DNA from: Acridotheres tristis
Lineage: Eukaryota; Chordata; Aves; Passeriformes; Sturnidae
Assembly: GCA_037013685.1 (NCBI GenBank)
Contig: CM072902.1
Coordinates: forward strand, 12,690,747 to 12,754,746
DNA length: 64,000 nucleotides
Reading direction: 5' to 3'
The notes beneath the pieces are model-generated. The model was not told where the DNA came from and ran no database searches. It saw only the letters and a list, made by a program, of their open reading frames with translations. This document shows positions 1 to 11,914 of the stretch, in pieces (position 1 is the first letter of the stretch; each line of letters starts with the position of its first letter). A program made the translations under genes and the position numbers.

Positions 1-167
1 AAACATTCGCATGATCAAAAGAGAAACGAACAGGCACCTGGTACCACAGCAAAGAAATCTCTCCTAAGAGGAAACTTCTGCTTCAGCTACTGTTCTGAGT
101 CCAGTTAGGACAGAGGAAAACATTTCTCTCACTCAGCTCTGAAATTAGAAAAAGAACAGGAGCCATG

Positions 168-355
168 GAAAAAAAGAGAGAGAAAGAGAGAGAGAAAGAG
201 GAAGAAAGAGAGAGAGAAAGAGAGAGAGAAAGAAAGAGAGAAAGAAATAAAAAGAGAGAAAGAAAGAGAGAGAGAAAGAGAGAAAGAGAGAGAGAAAGAA
301 GGAAGGAAGGAAGGAAGGAAGGAAGGAAGGAAGGAAGGAAGGAAGGAAGGAAGGA

Positions 356-414
<59 letters not shown>

Positions 415-426
415 CAAGAAAGAAAG
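168..426. repeat. Polypurine microsatellite (GA / GAAA / GGAA)
   Basis: An almost pure purine tract on the + strand. It begins with mixed GA and GAAA units, passes through an uninterrupted GGAA block at about 301-355 (13-14 units), and ends in GAAA units to about 413 with a few interruptions after that. It contains no stops in several frames, which gives meaningless Lys/Arg/Glu or Ser/Phe/Leu open frames. Long purine-pyrimidine mirror tracts of this kind can form triplex DNA and are usually length-polymorphic. Confidence 0.97.
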
Positions 427-3307
427 CCAATGAATATCCTAATTTGCCCTGCTGATGCACTGCTGCCAACAGCTGTATCAGTCCATTGCAGCAGCTGACA
501 CAGGACTCGGTGACTTTCCTTGCCTACAGTTCCACAGCCCAACAAGCTGCTGTCCCCAAAAGGGACAGCCCTGCTTCTCCTTCCTTTGCCTCTCACCTGC
601 TCACAGCTGTCTCCCCTGCACTGGCTACGCTGCTGTTTTTGCAATTTCACTGAACTGATTTAATTTGTCAGAGGAGCAGAAAATTATTTTCATTTTCTTT
701 ATCATTTCTTTTTTTCAATTGCTCGTGTGAGTTGAATCATCTTGGTGGGGAACCTCAGTGGCAGAGAACCAGGAGACACATGCAGGCAGGGAGGAGGTGA
801 AGCAAAGCAGAGGAGCTGCTACAGAAATATGGTGGGACATAGAGGGGTGTGAGAGGAGACAGTGGCTGCTGCAGCTGCCAGGAGGAATCGACCCCTCTGC
901 TCCTTCCCACCTCTCACCCAGCCCAAGTTTTCCTGCTGCCACAGCCACAGGTGACACAACCAAAGCTGGTGCTACAGACACTTCCCTGTCCAGGGGAAAT
1001 CTGTGATTTTCCTTTCCCACTTTTTCTCGCCCTGTACGGTCCCTGGGTCAATGCACCAAAATTCTTCCTCTTTCTTCCACTCTATTTTCCCCCAGTTAGA
1101 GTCAATTAAAAATGTGACCTAGAAAGTTCTTAGCTACCATCCAGCCTCCATAGCTTCTCACTTGGAATTGCCATTAAGGTTGTTAATATGGCACTGCAGG
1201 TAATATTAACTTGTTTTAAAAGGCACAGGCACTTTTCACTACCATCAGTTAAACCAAACAAAATCTCCTGTCTCTCATATGGCTGTTTCATAGGAGTGGT
1301 GTTATTTATATTAAGCAGCTATCTAATGCTCAGACTACACACTGATAGCTTAAGCAGGGGATCATTTTTCTCATCTGTTAATACCAAATACATTCATTTT
1401 TTTCACTGAAATACAGTTCTGATATTCCTGGCACTTCAGATTCAATCTGCATTAAAGAAAACTCGTACTTCACACCATGACTAAACTGTGGGTTTGGAAC
1501 AACACATGGGCAGAGTTTTGAAATGACTCTCTCTAGTCTTGACCATTGCTAAGGCTGAGAAATGAAACTGGAAGGTTAAAGGTAATCATGGTGTCTTTTA
1601 CTCTTCCTTCCTCCCGAATTCAGAACTTGCCCTAACTGCTGCAGCAGCTACAAGCTTCAGGACAGAATCCCTGCAGTCCCTGACAGGACAAGGAAAAGCT
1701 GCTTCCTGTCATAGAAGAAATGTTTCACAGAGAAACTTCAATCCAAGTTCTTTTAATTTGGTACCCAAATGGAACCGAGGTGCTGAAATGGATTTTGAGA
1801 CATTAAAAACAACTCCTGGCTGTTCTGGCGAGCGAAACCATCCCACAGAACAGAGAGAGAAAGTCCTGCACAAAAGACATTGACGTGTTATTTATAGACA
1901 GGTTGTGAGTATGCAGTTATTTGCTTCCTCTGGATGGAAGTCATTGTGTTTCGGAGAAGAAAATGCAGTTGATATTTGAAATCAGAACAATGATTGTTTT
2001 GAAAGAGCAGCACAAGCCTTCTTAGCAGAAAATTACAGACAAGTCCAATTCCTGCACTGCTGATTGCAAGCTTTTGTATCCAGACTTAGCAGAGACAGTT
2101 TGTACCCTGCCTTGGACAAACATGGCATGTCAAGCTGCAGGTGCCAACACTATTTAATGATTTAATAACAAAAGACGGCTAAAATAATGCACAACAACAT
2201 AACATATAATAAAAATTATTAGAAATACTCCAGAGAATAAAAATGACAGTCAAAATACATTCTTAATAAAAATGCCTCTCTTGTATTGACATTAAAATCA
2301 AAGTATTCTCTCATGCTGTCACATGTAGCTTTAAATGAAGCCTCATAATAAAATTAGAATTGAGTAGCAAAAGCTCTCATGTTCAACCCTCTTAGAAGCA
2401 GTTGCAGTAAGGGATTCAGATTAATGCAGTGTATTGTTACAAGATAATTTCCCCTGAAATAGAGTTCCTTAATTTATTTGGTTAAAAGGTGGTTAAAACT
2501 CTGATGAATGAGAGCTTTTAAATTTTCTGAAAATGCTACTGTTGTAATTTCAGATGTTGTCAATATAAATTTCCTGTCTTTTTTTAACATTACTGATCAC
2601 TTCCACTGCTGGTGTCTGTGGGAAGGAGTTCCATAGACATTGCTTCTATTCATAAGAGTAATTTTAAAATTGCTGTATTGCAATTATATTGAATATCTCT
2701 TTGGCTTTACATTCATATAAAAATTAATAGAATTCTTGATTTACCTTACCATTATTGTTCATTATTTATGCCATTTAATCATCTCTACTGAGAGCAATAA
2801 TTTAACTGTTAACTGTTCTTACCCTACCCTTAGGCAAAAAGCAAGGTTGTCTCATGGAGCAGTTTTGCTTTAAGTAAATGTTTGAATGCAGTTGTGGAAA
2901 TTTGGACAATCCCTCCCTTTCTACCTTTCAATTTGGCAGGGCCAGGGAGGAACAGCACTCCTGATATTATAAAAATCATGATGTCAGCCTTAAGTCTAAA
3001 TTTGTAAGCACAGTAAAATCAAGAAAACTTATAAAAGCTCCTCCATGAGTCCTTCTAAAGCTGTTTTTTGTGTTAGCAGACAAAAATGACTTCGTGTACA
3101 ATCTATTCCTGGCACTAGATGTGTGAGCCATCATTCAATGGAAAGATAACTCTCAGCCTAAAATGCCAAGTTTCCATCTTGGTGCTGCAGACAAAAGTCC
3201 TCCTGTTCTGATAGTGTGATTTATCTTTGACACTCAAGAGTTAAACAAATCTGTCTGCTTCACATATGGGCCCTATTAAATGATTCATTAGAAGCCTTCC
3301 CATTTGT
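427..3307. other. Non-coding AT-rich DNA, no gene seen
   Basis: I see no convincing coding sequence, RNA gene or intact mobile element here. Open frames are short and without recognisable domains. The stretch from about 2140 to 2800 is especially AT-rich. Confidence 0.6.
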
Positions 3308-3945
3308 GGAATGCATCATGGAATGGTTTGGGTTGGAGGGACCTTAAATCCCACCCATTCCCACCCCTGCCATGGCAGGGACCCCTCCCACTGTCCCAGG
3401 TGCTCCAATCCCAATGTCCAGCCTGGCCCTGGGCACTGCCAGGGATCCAGAGGCAGCCACAGCTGCTCTGGGCACCCTGTGCCAGCCCTGCCCACCCTGC
3501 CAGGGAGGAATTGTTTTGTGATGTCTAATGTAAAGCTGCCCTCTGGCAGTTCCAGTCCATTCCCTCTTGCCCTGTCGCTGCAGGCTCCTGTAAGGATTCT
3601 CTCTCCATCTTTCCTGCAGCTCCTTCAGGAGCTCCAGGGGTACAGTCAGGTCATCCCAGGTCCTTCTGCTCTCCAGGTGAACAATCCCAGCCTTTCCTCC
3701 CAGCAGGGCTGCTCCATCCCTGGGATCATCCTGCTGCCTCCTCTGGGCTCTGTGCAGCAGCTCCAGCTCCTGCCTGTGCTGGGACAGGGCTGGGGCAGCT
3801 CTGCAGGTGGGGTCTCACCTGAGCAGGGCACAAGGGCACAATCCCCTCCCTGGATCTTTCCCCACACTGTTTTTGGAGCAGCCCAGGACGAAGTCAGCTT
3901 CCTGGGCTGCCAGCACAGAGCCCAGAGCATCAAAGATTATCCACA
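3308..3945 (-). mobile_element. CR1 LINE, 5'-truncated copy
   Basis: On the + strand the element begins with the reverse complement of the CR1 3' end (GGTTTGGGTTGGAGGGACC at about 3327). It continues through successive landmarks of the inverted consensus: the CATGGCAGGGA segment near 3370, a CAGGGATCCAGAGGCAGCC-like segment near 3440, GTGGGGTCTCACCTGAGCAG near 3807 and the GCAGCCCAGGA...CTGGGCTGCCAG segment near 3880-3915. The element therefore lies on the minus strand, with its 3' end at the low coordinate and a truncated 5' end near 3945. Truncation is normal for CR1. The copy has lost most of the reverse transcriptase region and cannot be autonomous. Recognition is from memory of the family; the exact subfamily is not determined. 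Confidence 0.9.
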
Positions 3946-5639
3946 GAGCTCCAGGTTCAGTCTAGTTCTTTTTTGGGTATCTTGATGTTCCTCTTCTACC
4001 AACTTCTGTTGGCAAAGATGCTCAAAAAAGCAGCAAGCACTGACAGAAGAGTTCTGTGGAGAGCTTTCTGCCTTGATCTGTTCAATCTAAATAAAACACA
4101 TCACTTCAGGAAACGGAGCTGCTTTTTGTAACCACAAAACCTGGTGCATGTTACCGAGGAGGGAAGAGCAGGCAGACTTACACACCCCCTCAGGAGTTCC
4201 TGTCGCTCCCTGGGGATGTTCTGAAGTTTACATCATCACTCTGCATGTCACAGCCTGCCAAACTGTGGTCTTCAGACCACAAATATTTAATGGGAACATA
4301 ACTAATAGTCTGTGGCTCATCTGTAGAGGCATATTGTCTTTCATTTCTAATGAAAATTCTCATTATAGCAACAGTGGTGGTGATTTCTGCACAAAACATT
4401 CAGGGCTGACAGTTATCCACTGATCCAACAACCTGCTCCTCTAATCCTTGAGTTCACCCCTCACTGCCAGTGATTTCTGTAGGATCGGTGAGACTTGGCA
4501 AACAAAACACACCCAGGTTACTTTTGTTTGTGCCCTGGTAATTGAATGGAAATTAGTCTGGAGACATATTTATGGAGATCTCAGCATGGACAGTTATCAC
4601 TCTTTTCTTCTTCTCCTCCTCCTTAGAATGTAACAGTGATTTTCAGGCTCCCATAAAGAACAGAACTGCAGAGTGTTTTAGATTGAAAGTGGCCTCTGGA
4701 GGCCATCTGAGCCTCGAGACACTAAGAGTCCTGTCTGGGGTGATTGCAGCATTTCTGCTGAGAACTGGAATGCCCTGGTAGAAGAACTTCATAGCCCGTT
4801 TCAGGCCTACTGATTAATTAATGTATAACAAAATGCCTGGGCACTGAACACTGCATAGTGAAGTGAAATCTCACATTTGTTATCCTCCGGAGACAGCCAT
4901 AAGGCTTTAGCTTTAGTCCAGTCATTGGGCTTCGTTCTGCAAATGCATCATTTTATGATATGACTTTGGCACTTGGAGGGAGTTTTTGAAAGTAAATATG
5001 TAAATCTGAATATTCAAGAAAGTCTTTGGGACCTTCAGAAGAGCCAAGAGGCTGCAACAAAACAGTTTCTGTAGCACATTTCTCAAAACCTGTTTAGATG
5101 GCTATCCTAATCCATTAGATGCCTAAAGTGTTTTCCTAATACTTCTCTAGTTCTGGTTGTGTGGGTTTTTTTCTTGTTTCAGGGTTTTTAAAATCTGCCC
5201 TATGACAGGCAAGACTCAGCATTCTTATTATTAAAAGGCAGTTGTATCTAAAGTGCCATTTAAAATCTGTTCATTGCAAATTTCCTTCATTTGATTGGGG
5301 AAAAAAATAAAAACAGGCAGAAGTAACATTTAAAAGTTCCTGCTCCTTGCTAGACTATTATTAATTTCTAACTAGGACTATTTAATTGCATCTTCACTGA
5401 TTTACAACAGTTATTGGCCACAGTAATCAAAGAGCTATTAAAGCAATTTGAAGCATTATACCCTTCTAAACCTGTATCTGTTTTGTAACTTTTAAAATAA
5501 ATAATATGCATTAGTTTGTAACATTATCCTCAGCCTAGAGGTCTGCTGAAAAGCAGCAGTTAGGTGAGAGATTGAATTTCAGCATTTAAGGTTCTATTAT
5601 GCCGGGTAATTAAACGGGAACCTCTTCTAATTGTAGCGC
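3946..5639. other. Non-coding AT-rich DNA, no gene seen
   Basis: No supported gene. It contains a possible old CR1 scrap at about 4670-4725, listed separately. The last 600 bases before the CpG-rich block are plain AT-rich sequence. Confidence 0.55.
4670..4725 (-). mobile_element. Possible diverged CR1 fragment
   Basis: The segment GTGGCCTCTGGAGGCCATCT resembles the inverted form of the CR1 3' region, usually read as ACCTCTGGAGGTCATCT. Only about 50 bases resemble the family and the flanks do not, so this may be an old remnant or a chance match. Confidence 0.3.
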
Positions 5640-5710
5640 ATCGCAGGCCGACAATGCCCGGCAGAAGCGGCGCCTTCCGTTCCTTAGGCGGGGACAAGGC
5701 GCGTGGGATG

Positions 5711-6272
5711 GCCCAGGAACGGCCCGGGAACGGCCCGGGAACGTCCAGGGAACGGCCCGGGAACGGCAGGGAACGGCCCGGGAACGACCAGGGAACGACC
5801 AGGGAACGGCCAGGGAACGGCCTGGGAACGGCCCGGGAACGCCAGGGAACGGCCTGGGAACGGCCCGGGAACGGCCCGGGAACGGCCAGGGAACGGCCCG
5901 GGAACGGCCCGGGAACGGCCAGGGAACGGCCAGGGAACGGCCCGGGAACGGCCCGGGAACGGCCCGGGAACGGCCAGGGAACGGCCCGGGAACGGCCCGG
6001 GAACGGCCAGGGAACGGCCCGGGAACGGCCCGGGAACGGCCCGGGAACGGCCCGGGAACGCCAGGGAACGGCCCGGGAACGGCCAGGGAACGGCCAGGGA
6101 ACGGCCCGGGAACGGCCCGGGAACGGCCAGGGAACGCCAGGGAACGGCCAGGGAACGGCCCGGGAACGGCCCGGGAACGGCCAGGGAACGCCAGGGAACG
6201 GCCCGGGAACGGCCCGGGAACGGCCCGGGAACGCCCGGGAACGCCAGGGAACGGCCCGGGAACGGCCCGGGA
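5711..6272. repeat. 11-bp GC-rich minisatellite, about 50 copies
   Basis: The unit is GGGAACGGCCC, with frequent variants GGGAACGGCCA and a 10-bp form lacking one G (GGGAACGCCA). Many junctions create CCCGGG. Because 11 is not a multiple of 3 and the unit has no stop in any frame, the array is open in most frames on both strands and yields artefactual Arg/Pro/Gly-rich open frames of 190 to 376 codons. Confidence 0.97.
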
Positions 6273-6279
6273 TGAGCGC

Positions 6280-6510
6280 GGGTGCGGGGAGCGAAGCGGG
6301 GAGCGGAGCGGAGCGGGGAAAGGAGAGATGCGGGGTGAGGAGCGGGGAGCGGAGCGGGGTGAGGAGCGGTGCGGAGCGGAGGGTGCGGGATGCGGAGCGG
6401 TGCGGGGTGCAAAGAGTTGCGGGCTGAGGAGCGGTGCGGGGAGCGGAGGATGCGGAGCTGAGTGCGGAACTGAGTGCGGAACTGAGTGCGGGGAGCGGAG
6501 GGTGCGGGGT
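6280..6510. repeat. Degenerate GGAGCGGAGCGG-type repeat
   Basis: Irregular tandem variations on GCGGAGCGG and GTGCGGGGAGCGGA, including three copies of a CTGAGTGCGGAA-like unit near 6458-6490. The motif family recurs in the promoter-proximal array at 12855-13257. Confidence 0.8.
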
Positions 6511-6575
6511 ACGGCGGTGCCGCCCGGCCGGAGCGCGGCGCTCCCGGAGCGCTCCCGCGGTCACCGCGCTCCTCC

Positions 6576-6594
6576 TGCGCCAGGGGGAGCTGCG
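6576..6594 (+). promoter_or_regulatory. Possible CTCF-like site
   Basis: TGCGCCAGGGGGAGCTGCG resembles the CTCF core (CCASYAGRKGGCRS) around CCAGGGGG, with about two to three mismatches. It lies in one of the few non-repetitive parts of the CpG-rich block. Motif reading only. Confidence 0.25.
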
Positions 6595-6602
6595 AGCGCT
6601 GC

Positions 6603-7020
6603 GAACCCAGCCCGGGAACCGAATCCAGCCCGGAACGCATCCCCAGAATCCCTCCCAGGAGCCGCATCCATCCCGGGAACACATCCCCAAAATCTATCCC
6701 GAGAATGGAATCCATCCCGGGAACGCATCCCCAGGATCCATCCCGGGAACACATCCCCAAAATCTATCCCGAGAATGGAATCCATCCCGGGAATCGAATC
6801 CATCCCGGGAACGCATCCCCAGGATCCAGCCTGGAAAGCATCCCCAGAATCCAGCCCCGGAACGCATCCCCAGAATCCCTCCCGGGAACCGCATCCATCC
6901 CGGGAACAAATCCCCAAAATCCATCCTGGGAATCGAATCCATCCCGGGAACGCATTCCCAGGATCCATCCCGGGAACACATCCCCGGCATCCAGCCCCGC
7001 GATCCAGCCCGGGCATCTCC
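6603..7020. repeat. Minisatellite with CATCCCGGGAAC core and 70-bp higher-order period
   Basis: Variants of ATCCATCCCGGGAACGCAT and CATCCCCAGAATCCA alternate through the block. A longer segment beginning TCCCGGGAACACATCCCC repeats at 6671 and 6741, giving a 70-bp higher-order period. The CCCGGGAAC core is shared with the 11-bp array upstream. Open frames on both strands across it are repeat artefacts. Confidence 0.93.
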
Positions 7021-7190
7021 CGGCAAGCCCAGCCTCAGAGCAGCTCGGCTTAAATCCGCCCTAAAGGAGGTTTCTCCTCGCTCCTGGCCGGCGGCTCTGC
7101 CCCTTTTATCCTGCCCGAGGATGCAGTACTGCCATGACCATTCCCAGAGCCCAGATCCACTCTGTGCATCCCTGAGTGCAGCTCCAGGGT

Positions 7191-10100
7191 AATTGGTAGC
7201 ACACGTTGGAAGCACTGGTTGAACTCCAGCTCGGTGTCAGGGGGTTCCACCGGATTTATGCAGCAATTTATCCTGGGCACAGCACTTTGAAGATGCTCTC
7301 CTTTTTCGGAGGGCAGCCTGCAACACGTGGGACTCTGAGTATTGCAAAGCTCTGCAGGCAAATCCAAACAAGCAGCAGGGAGGTGACAAACACCTTTGCA
7401 AATATTGTATCTGACAGATATTTTGGTTTTTTCAGTAAGTACATATGAAGACAACTAATTGTCTTAAAGCTGAAACCAGGACACTAATTCACATTGCAGA
7501 AAACATCCCAGAGTGCTTCATGGTATTCATACTTAAAGCTTATCAAGAGATCTTCATTTATTTTACTTTATGTAAGCAAGAAGAGAAGGAGTAAGAGGGA
7601 TCAGAAACACTTGTGGGTGAATTGCTCTAAAGGTTATTCATATATATAAATACTATAAAATACACACATAAAAAATGCTGTGCAAGGCACAGACTTAGTG
7701 GGTTATAGAATTCCACTGTGATAGAATCTAGAGTTCATAATTATCACAGCATGGTCCTTCCCATGAGTATGTAAACCCAGCTTATAATACTTGGATAAAA
7801 CAAAGAGAAGAATCATTACAGATTGAAAAAAATAAAAGTACTGCCATGAACTTCAGTATTTGCTATATGAAAATAAATACTCATTCTTGACTCTCCAAAT
7901 TCTGTTGCATTTGCTGTCTTCAAACAATGAAATCATGTTTGTGTTTTGTTTTTCTGGCAGCTTATAGTCCCATATGTCACTGATAATTGAATATTTACTA
8001 CAAGTGTGGGTGTTTTGGTAGCAGTGTTGAATGGTAGGATGGAAGGCCACGTATTTGATATCAAAGGGATATCAATCCCTTTGATATCAATATCTACTGG
8101 GTTTTTGTATGGCCATTTACATTTTGAGGAGTGGTCTTCTGGTCCAAAGAGCCACCTTTTCAGACCTAAAGCTGAAGGGTATCCACCCGTGGCACCCCAA
8201 ATGTTTGATGTATGCAGTAGAAACCTATTGTGTGCTAGGAAGGATCAGTGACCAGGTGAGCTGATTCCTTTTGCAAAAATCGGGACCTTGTGATCCCCAG
8301 TCCTTGTTAAAAACATTTGCCAGCCCCAGAGATGGCAGTGCCAGGCCCTGTGGCAGAAAACCCCCTTTGAGATGTTCTGAATGAATCCAAAGGCAGGCCA
8401 CGCTGTCTGCATGCAGCACCAGTGAGTAACTGTGAGAGATACAAGTTATATCTCTATTACAAGGATAGATGCTGACACTGGAGTATAATAAAATCACTTT
8501 AAATGGCAATACTCCTAACTGCAAACAAAGCACAGAAGGCAGAAGAGAGATGATAATGTACCCAGGCACAGGGATGGCATAAAACTGAATGTTGAGTATT
8601 TTTTCACTCTATTTCCTTCATGTGACTTTAGAGCTCTGGCAGAATTTGGGGTGCATCCCTCTCCTTTCTTTTGGAATCTTGCATAGATGGGACAACACAG
8701 AATGTGATTTCTGTATGGACACGTGCAGTGAGCTGGCCACAATCACATTCCAAGGATTAAAAATTCGGTATTTAAAGATAATGAGCTACGAAAATTATAC
8801 TTAGGAATAATTACATGAGTGAGCAGAGAGACACACATTAAATGAGACAGACAGATCCTCAGCCAGTCTGACCAATTTAAAGAACAGCAGAATGTGTATA
8901 TGTAGCTTTTCCCTCTCTGCATCCATGCCCAAACCATGATGTCATTAGCACATTTCACATCTGAGGACACTGAGGGACCTTGTTTCAGGTCACACCAAAA
9001 GCCAGAGTCACTGGGACGAGCAGTGCATGGCAAGCTCCAACTGAGCAGCAGTTCCATGGGCCCAGGAGGAGCAGCCAGGGCTAAGGATCACATCCAAACC
9101 CCTCACATGGATCCAGGGCAGTCTAATCCTGCCTAAACCACAGGGCAGTGAGCAAGGAGCACTTTACAGAGTTATTAAATTCATGATTACACACTGCAGG
9201 GTCTGTTACACTCAGGTATGGCAGGAGCGCTGAACTGCTGGGAACATCACAGTCCCAACACCTGCCTTCTGAAGTTCTAGCAGCTTATTCCTTCTGACAC
9301 ACTTCTGCTGCCAGTCTCAGGGCTGGCTGACAGGTTTCTGAATTCCTTTTCATATTGAAAGCCAACTTAGCACAAATCTTAGTAATTTTTTGCCTTAAAT
9401 CCCCACATTTTCATAGTAAGAAAATTGTGTACAATCTATACTTCAACTATTTTCCATTTTCTGATGAACATTATCCATCCCATGTATAGAACAAGACAAC
9501 TTTATAGCTTTTGTATTCCCTAACAAAAAAAAAAGTAGCGATTTGGATAGCTGTAGTACCTGTTGTCATGCTCAATCACCTACACAAAATGCTACTTCTC
9601 CAAGTATATGATCATATTTTCACCTGAGAAATGCTGGTGAGACATATTTGATGAAGAGAACTTCTGCATGACAAAACACAAATTGTGCAAAACACCCCAA
9701 TGCCTGCACAGGGGTTGGAGAGTTCCTCTGGCAATTGCTACCTGCACATGGAAATAGGAGCTTTGATTTGATGGGTTTTTCTCTCTGCTTTCATTTTTTA
9801 GCATTGGGTCAGTGAATTGGCACGTGATTTCAACATTGTGGCTGGCAAAATACAGAGAGGGAGCTGAGAGCCCTCACAGGCTGCATTTTCAGCCTGAAGT
9901 ACATTATATGGTACATTTGGACGTTTTTACAGGCTGACTGACCTTAGGAAGACAACTTTGGTGCAGTCACTCTCCCTGCTCCTGAGCATGTTCCTGATTT
10001 CCTTACTCCTGAGACTCCTGAGATTCTGATGTTCTGTAGATTCTGCAAACTGACCTTCAGCTGGGTAATCTGAGGAGCAGCACAATAATCACCATTAATA

Positions 10101-11914
10101 AAACGTCAGAATCTAAAACGTACAAACTTACTCTAGAGCAATGAAACATCACAAAAATCCAAACATATTCAGGATTACAGATAATTGAAATGGCTTTGAT
10201 TAATGCTCAGAGACTTAATTTGGACTGTATCAAAGGTAGATAATGACATTTTCTGGATTATTTAGTGCTACAGTTTCCTTTTTCAGGACTCCTTATATTC
10301 TGTCCCCTGCCTTCAGACACACTGCTCTGTTTTTGTGTTTGGTGCTAATTGAGCTGTTGTCATAAATAGTTCACAGCCACCCATATTTTCACTACAAATG
10401 CATTAAGAAAGAAATTAATCTGGGTTCTTGGAGTGTGATTTGTGTATTTAACTCCTTTGGTTCCTTCCGTTGAAAACGCAAACCTAAACAAATCATCTTA
10501 GGCAAAGCTTGTACTGAAAATTCTGGTACTGAATTACTGCATCTAGATGGACATGAAAGCAAATTTCACAGGAGCAAGAAGAGTTGTAGCAAAACCTATT
10601 CTGTCCAGAATTCTTGACCATTTTTATCACCTTGTTATTTGACTTGTGCCTCTTATCCATGACATTCTCTGCCAATGGACTCAAGGTGCAGCTACCAAAC
10701 TTTGTTCTCTTATGCAAGTAATGCACAGACTCCAGCTCAGCCTTGAGAAACAGGACCTTTACTGCCTGTCACTATTTCTAATTTACGTCAGACTGATTTT
10801 TTTTTCCACAATTCAAAGAAGACAGATGTTGGTAGTTTATGAATTATGATAGGATTGGGTTTTGGTCCCTTAGTGAAAGTTGCCTTGGAAAGAAATAGCA
10901 TTTCTTGTCACCGTGTCTGCTTTCTCTTAAAAATGTGATTAATCGTCTACATTATCTACAAATTCAAGATACAGGACATAAATGTTTGATAGCTGCTGTG
11001 TTTTACTGTCAACTGCTGGATTCTTATATTTAAACTCATCCAACAAGTATTTTTAGTGCTGAGAAAAATCTACAATCAAGCAGAAGAGACTAAAGCAGTT
11101 ACACATTTTAGAATGAGTTTTTCAAAGAGAAATGCTTCTTTACACTCTTGTGGGAAAAATTACATTGAAATTGCATCCATATGATAGCCTCTCTCTGCTT
11201 TTTCCACATTTGAATTAGCTGCTACTGACAATAAAATCATGTAAACCGTGACAGCACAAAGCATATTCCTGACAAAGTTCTCTGCAGCTCCTCCCTGGAA
11301 ATCTCTGTGCTAAAGAATTCTTTCCTGACTTGGCTTATCAAGCCAGGGACAATGTCTTGCATGAACAATAGGCTTTTTAGAATCTGCCAAAATAAGCTTT
11401 ATTCGTTTTAAGGTAATATCGACTAATAAACTTTGACACCTCTTCCAGGAAATGATTGCAGATAGAGCCTCGCTGATTTTGGCCAGTTACAGGGGAATTT
11501 ACCTGAAAGATCAGAACCTGATTTTTCAGGATAAAACCAGCAGATTATGGAATAAGCCACCATTTTAAGGTGTTGCTTTGTCACAGTGTTTGTATAGGTT
11601 TTTTTTCCCTGCTTAGGTGATTTCTGCCCTTAATATATTTCAAGTACTCACTTCTTCTTACCAACCTGCTCCTTGCTTGCTGTGTGCCACAGCTGCAGTA
11701 AATATCATTGCAAGTGTGTTTACTGTTGGGCCACAAATATTTACATTTTTTTTTGCCACAAGAAGGAGGAAAGAGACGCCAGCTATCCAGCATGCCCAGG
11801 GGAAAGCATCAAAACTAAAGAATAGGGATGAAACGGCTGCCTGCAAATTATGTTTAAAGATGGGACTGAAAATGTGTACAAAAGGCAAAAGAAGAGAGTG
11901 AGGAGGCGGTGGTG
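7191..11914. other. Non-coding AT-rich DNA, no gene seen
   Basis: I find no supported coding exon or RNA gene. The long inverted repeat at 8055-8090 is the only distinctive structure and is listed separately. Confidence 0.55.
8055..8090. repeat. Perfect 16-bp inverted repeat with 4-nt spacer
   Basis: The left arm TTGATATCAAAGGGAT (8055-8070) and right arm ATCCCTTTGATATCAA (8075-8090) are exact reverse complements around the spacer ATCA. The transcript of either strand could fold as a 16-bp hairpin. Each arm also contains the smaller palindrome TTGATATCAA. The stem looks too short for a canonical animal microRNA precursor. Confidence 0.97.

Larger units (their letters stand above)
5640..7190. 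other. CpG-rich block composed mainly of minisatellites
   Basis: Base composition changes abruptly near 5640 from AT-rich to very GC- and CpG-rich, and returns to average near 7190. Most of the block is tandem repeat (5711-6272, 6280-6510 and 6603-7020). Unique GC-rich sequence is limited to about 5640-5710, 6510-6600 and 7020-7190. It could be a CpG-island promoter colonised by repeats, or simply a GC-rich repeat cluster. I find no first exon or splice pattern that would decide, so promoter function is not claimed. Confidence 0.7.

Noticed and set aside
83..650. Ser/Phe/Leu-rich and Lys/Arg/Glu-rich open frames
   Set aside because: Translations of the purine microsatellite on its two strands.
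3311..3985. 224-codon + strand open frame
   Set aside because: It reads the antisense strand of a truncated CR1 element and has no recognisable domain.
5560..7215. Overlapping open frames of 150-376 codons on both strands
   Set aside because: They coincide with stop-free minisatellites and encode Arg/Pro/Gly/Ser repeats that shift frame with the repeat unit. No domain, splice or start context supports a protein.
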